Below, in pieces: positions 31,702 to 33,591 of a DNA stretch of 33,591 nucleotides. Positions within the stretch are counted from its first letter, which is position 1. Every line of letters begins with the position of its first letter. Source of the DNA: Betaproteobacteria bacterium (GTDB lineage: Bacteria > Pseudomonadota > Gammaproteobacteria > Burkholderiales > JACQAP01); NCBI GenBank assembly GCA_025351455.1, contig JANXVW010000217.1, positions 1-33,591 on the forward strand, written 5' to 3'. The notes below the pieces were generated by a model. The model saw only the letters and a program-made list of their open reading frames with translations, was not told the origin of the DNA and made no database searches. The translations under genes and the position numbers were made by a program.

Positions 31702-31718
31702 GAAAAAGGAGAACCCCG

Positions 31719-33425
31719 ATGGCCGTCGACCCAAGACACAAGAGCCGCCCGCTGCTGGAAGGCCCCGACCGCGCGGTGGCGCGCTCGATGATGAAAGCAA
31801 TCGGATTCACCGACGAGGATCTGTCACGGCCGCAGATCGGCGTGGCGCACTGCTGGATCGGCACCATGCCGTGCAACTGGAACCACCGCGAACTGGCACA
31901 AAGGGTGATGGCGGGGATCCGCGCCGCCGGCGGCACGCCGCTCGAGGTGAACACCATCGCGATCAACGACGCCATCACGACGGGCACGGAAGGCATGAAG
32001 ACGTCCCTGATCAGCCGCGAACTGATCGCGGATTCCGTGGAACTGGTCGCGCGCGGCCACATGTTCGACGGCATCGTCACCATCTCGGGTTGCGACAAGA
32101 CGATTCCGGCCATGGGCATGGTGATGGGACGGCTCAACATCCCCTCGCTCACCCTGTACGGAGGCTCGATCCAATCTGGCGCATGCACGCGCCCGAACAG
32201 CATGTTCGGCGGGCGCAAGCTGACCATCCAGGACGCGTACGAGGCGCTGGGCGCATTCAACGCGGGCAGGATCACCGCCGAGGAGTTCAAGGACGTCGAG
32301 GACCACGCCTGCCCGGGCGCGGGGGCCTGCGGCGGTCAGTTCACCGCCAACACGATGGCCACCGCCTACGAGATGCTCGGCATCGCTGGCATGGGGTGGA
32401 ACGACGTGCCGGCGACGAATCCGGCGAAGGCCGATGTGGCGTTCGAGTGCGGCAAGCTGTTGATGGAGCTGGTGCGCAAGGGCACTACGCCGCGCTCGTT
32501 GGTGACGCAGCGCAGCTTCGAGAACGCGATCACGGGCGTGATGGCGACCGGCGGCTCCACCAATGCGGTGCTGCATCTGCTCGCCACCGCGCACGAATTC
32601 GGTGTGCCGCTGGCCATCGACGACTTCGACCGGATTTCGCGCCGTACACCCGTGCTGGCCGACCTGAGGCCGTGGGGCACCTACACCGCGCCGGAAATGT
32701 ACGAAGCGGGCGGCATGGCGGTGGTGGGCAAGCGCCTGCTGCAGGCCGGACTGCTGCACGCGAATGAGATGACCGTCAGCGGGCGCACGCTGGGCGAGGA
32801 GATCGAGCGTGCGTCGGAGCCGGCGGGACAGAAGGTCATCAAGCCCCTGGACCAGGCGCTGAAGAAGGAAGGCGGCCTGGCCATCCTGCGTGGAAATCTG
32901 GCACCCGGCGGTTGCGTGATCAAGATCTCCGGGCAGAAGAAGGCGATCCACCGTGGGCCCGCGCGCGTGTTCGAGCGCGAGGAAGACGCATTTCAGGCGA
33001 TCAAGGACAACCGCATCCAGCCTCACGACGTCATGGTCCTGCGCTACGAGGGCCCGCGTGGCGGCCCCGGCATGCGCGAGATGCAACTGGTGACCGGCGC
33101 GCTGCAGGGTTCGGGATTGGGCGAAACGGTGGCGTTGATCACCGACGGGCGCTTCTCCGGCGCGACGCGCGGCTTCGTGATCGGGCACATCGTGCCCGAA
33201 GCCGCCGAGCGGGGTCCGATTGCCGCCGTGCGCGAAGGCGATATGGTCATCATCGACGTCGAGAACCGGCGGCTCGATGTGGATCTGAGCGAGGCGCAGA
33301 TACAGCAGCGCCTTGCCAGCTGGAGCGCGCCGCCGCCGCGCTACACCAGCGGCGTGCTGGCCAAATATGCGCGGCTGGTGGCCGATGCATCGCGTGGCGC
33401 CGTGACGGATGCCGCGGCGCGCTGA
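31719..33425 (+). CDS. IlvD/Edd family dehydratase
   Basis: A 568-residue dehydratase. Candidate [2Fe-2S] ligands are C52 (MPCNWN), C125 (SGCDKTIPAM) and C198 (DHACPGAGACGG); the 73-residue spacing between each pair equals that of IlvD-type dihydroxy-acid dehydratases. FTANTMATAYEMLG, GGSTNAVLHLLA and TDGRFSGATRGFVIGH are present. I chose ATG 31719 (AAGGAG 8 nt upstream) over the long upstream open frame, which overlaps the previous gene out of frame. It could be a real IlvD for branched-chain amino acids, but its position points to dehydration of a sugar acid. It is followed after 4 bp by a TRAP permease gene. Confidence 0.93.
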   Translation: MAVDPRHKSRPLLEGPDRAVARSMMKAIGFTDEDLSRPQIGVAHCWIGTMPCNWNHRELAQRVMAGIRAAGGTPLEVNTIAINDAITTGTEGMKTSLISRELIADSVELVARGHMFDGIVTISGCDKTIPAMGMVMGRLNIPSLTLYGGSIQSGACTRPNSMFGGRKLTIQDAYEALGAFNAGRITAEEFKDVEDHACPGAGACGGQFTANTMATAYEMLGIAGMGWNDVPATNPAKADVAFECGKLLMELVRKGTTPRSLVTQRSFENAITGVMATGGSTNAVLHLLATAHEFGVPLAIDDFDRISRRTPVLADLRPWGTYTAPEMYEAGGMAVVGKRLLQAGLLHANEMTVSGRTLGEEIERASEPAGQKVIKPLDQALKKEGGLAILRGNLAPGGCVIKISGQKKAIHRGPARVFEREEDAFQAIKDNRIQPHDVMVLRYEGPRGGPGMREMQLVTGALQGSGLGETVALITDGRFSGATRGFVIGHIVPEAAERGPIAAVREGDMVIIDVENRRLDVDLSEAQIQQRLASWSAPPPRYTSGVLAKYARLVADASRGAVTDAAAR

Positions 33426-33429
33426 TCAG

Positions 33430-33591
33430 ATGAACCCCGGCTCCGAATTCACCGATCCCCAGGCGATCCTCGCACCGCGGGCAAGGGCGCCGAAGTGGCT
33501 GGTGGCGCTGGAAGCCGCAGTCGGGACCGCCGTCGAAACCGCTGCCGCCCTGCTCGTCGCGGTCGAGGTGGTCATCCTGTTCGCAGGGGTG
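33430..33591 (+). CDS. TRAP transporter membrane subunit, N-terminal part (3' end off window)
   Basis: Only 54 codons are visible. After ~30 hydrophilic residues (MNPGSEFTDPQAILAPRARA, then PKW) a hydrophobic helix begins near ALEAAVGTAVETAAALLVAVEVVILFAGV. This fits the start of a TRAP small subunit (DctQ), either separate or fused to a large subunit. TRAP systems import sugar acids and other carboxylates, which matches the operon. The identification is tentative because so little is present. Confidence 0.6.
   Translation, partial: MNPGSEFTDPQAILAPRARAPKWLVALEAAVGTAVETAAALLVAVEVVILFAGV

Noticed and set aside
29308-31800. 830-residue minus-strand open frame
   Set aside because: It lies opposite the kinase, ApnO-like and 131-residue genes, is rich in His/Arg, and shows no domain. 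It is a codon-bias shadow.
1-33591. CRISPR arrays, tRNA/rRNA genes, IS elements or prophage genes
   Set aside because: I saw no regularly spaced repeats, tRNA-like cloverleaf ends, transposase motifs or phage proteins on either strand.

Overview
The window looks like chromosomal DNA of a GC-rich betaproteobacterium. The gene content and order support this: dapA-bamC-MBL hydrolase, roxA followed by a DUF7931-type gene, aat-bpt, a class 2 pyrD, and a PQQ cluster with moxYX-like regulators. No species can be named from the sequence alone. There are no rRNA or tRNA genes, CRISPR arrays or insertion sequences.

Layout. (1) 1-6303, mostly minus strand, is housekeeping: the N-terminal 1031 codons of a very large FAD/Fe-S oxidoreductase that runs off the left edge, pyrD, the two N-degron aminoacyl-transferases bpt and aat, and a lipoprotein Cu,Zn superoxide dismutase. 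(2) 6470-9987, plus strand: a SAM methyltransferase, dapA, bamC and an MBL-fold hydrolase, closed by a strong terminator. (3) 10054-13081: a tiny lipoprotein, the ribosomal oxygenase roxA with its DUF7931 partner, a Bcp/PrxQ peroxiredoxin and a SlyD-type prolyl isomerase. (4) 13121-18076, minus strand: pqqA, pqqB, pqqC, pqqD, pqqE, then an ABC-2 exporter pair. (5) 18312-23056, plus strand: a TonB-family protein, a proline iminopeptidase, a MoxY-like histidine kinase, a LuxR-type response regulator and a second, orphan pqqA. (6) 23187-27078: a TonB-dependent receptor closely resembling E. coli PqqU/YncD, a YVTN beta-propeller (E. coli yncE also neighbours yncD), and a cytochrome b561. (7) 27749 to the right edge: a catabolic operon with a RuBisCO-like protein, a DUF1537 sugar-acid kinase, an ApnO-like dehydrogenase, a conserved unknown protein, an IlvD-family dehydratase and the start of a TRAP permease.

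Taken together, sections 4 to 6 read as one PQQ island that makes the cofactor (two PqqA precursors, PqqBCDE), probably moves it (ABC exporter, PqqU-like receptor, TonB) and regulates it (sensor kinase and regulator). Two sequence observations stand out. A 35-nt element, 28 of 35 positions identical and containing an exact 16-mer, lies upstream of both pqqA genes in the same orientation. A perfect 12-bp hairpin sits between pqqA and pqqB. Section 7 resembles the D-apionate (3-oxo-isoapionate) pathway that uses RuBisCO-like proteins, but adds an IlvD-type dehydratase and a 131-residue protein with no known function, so its true substrate is open.
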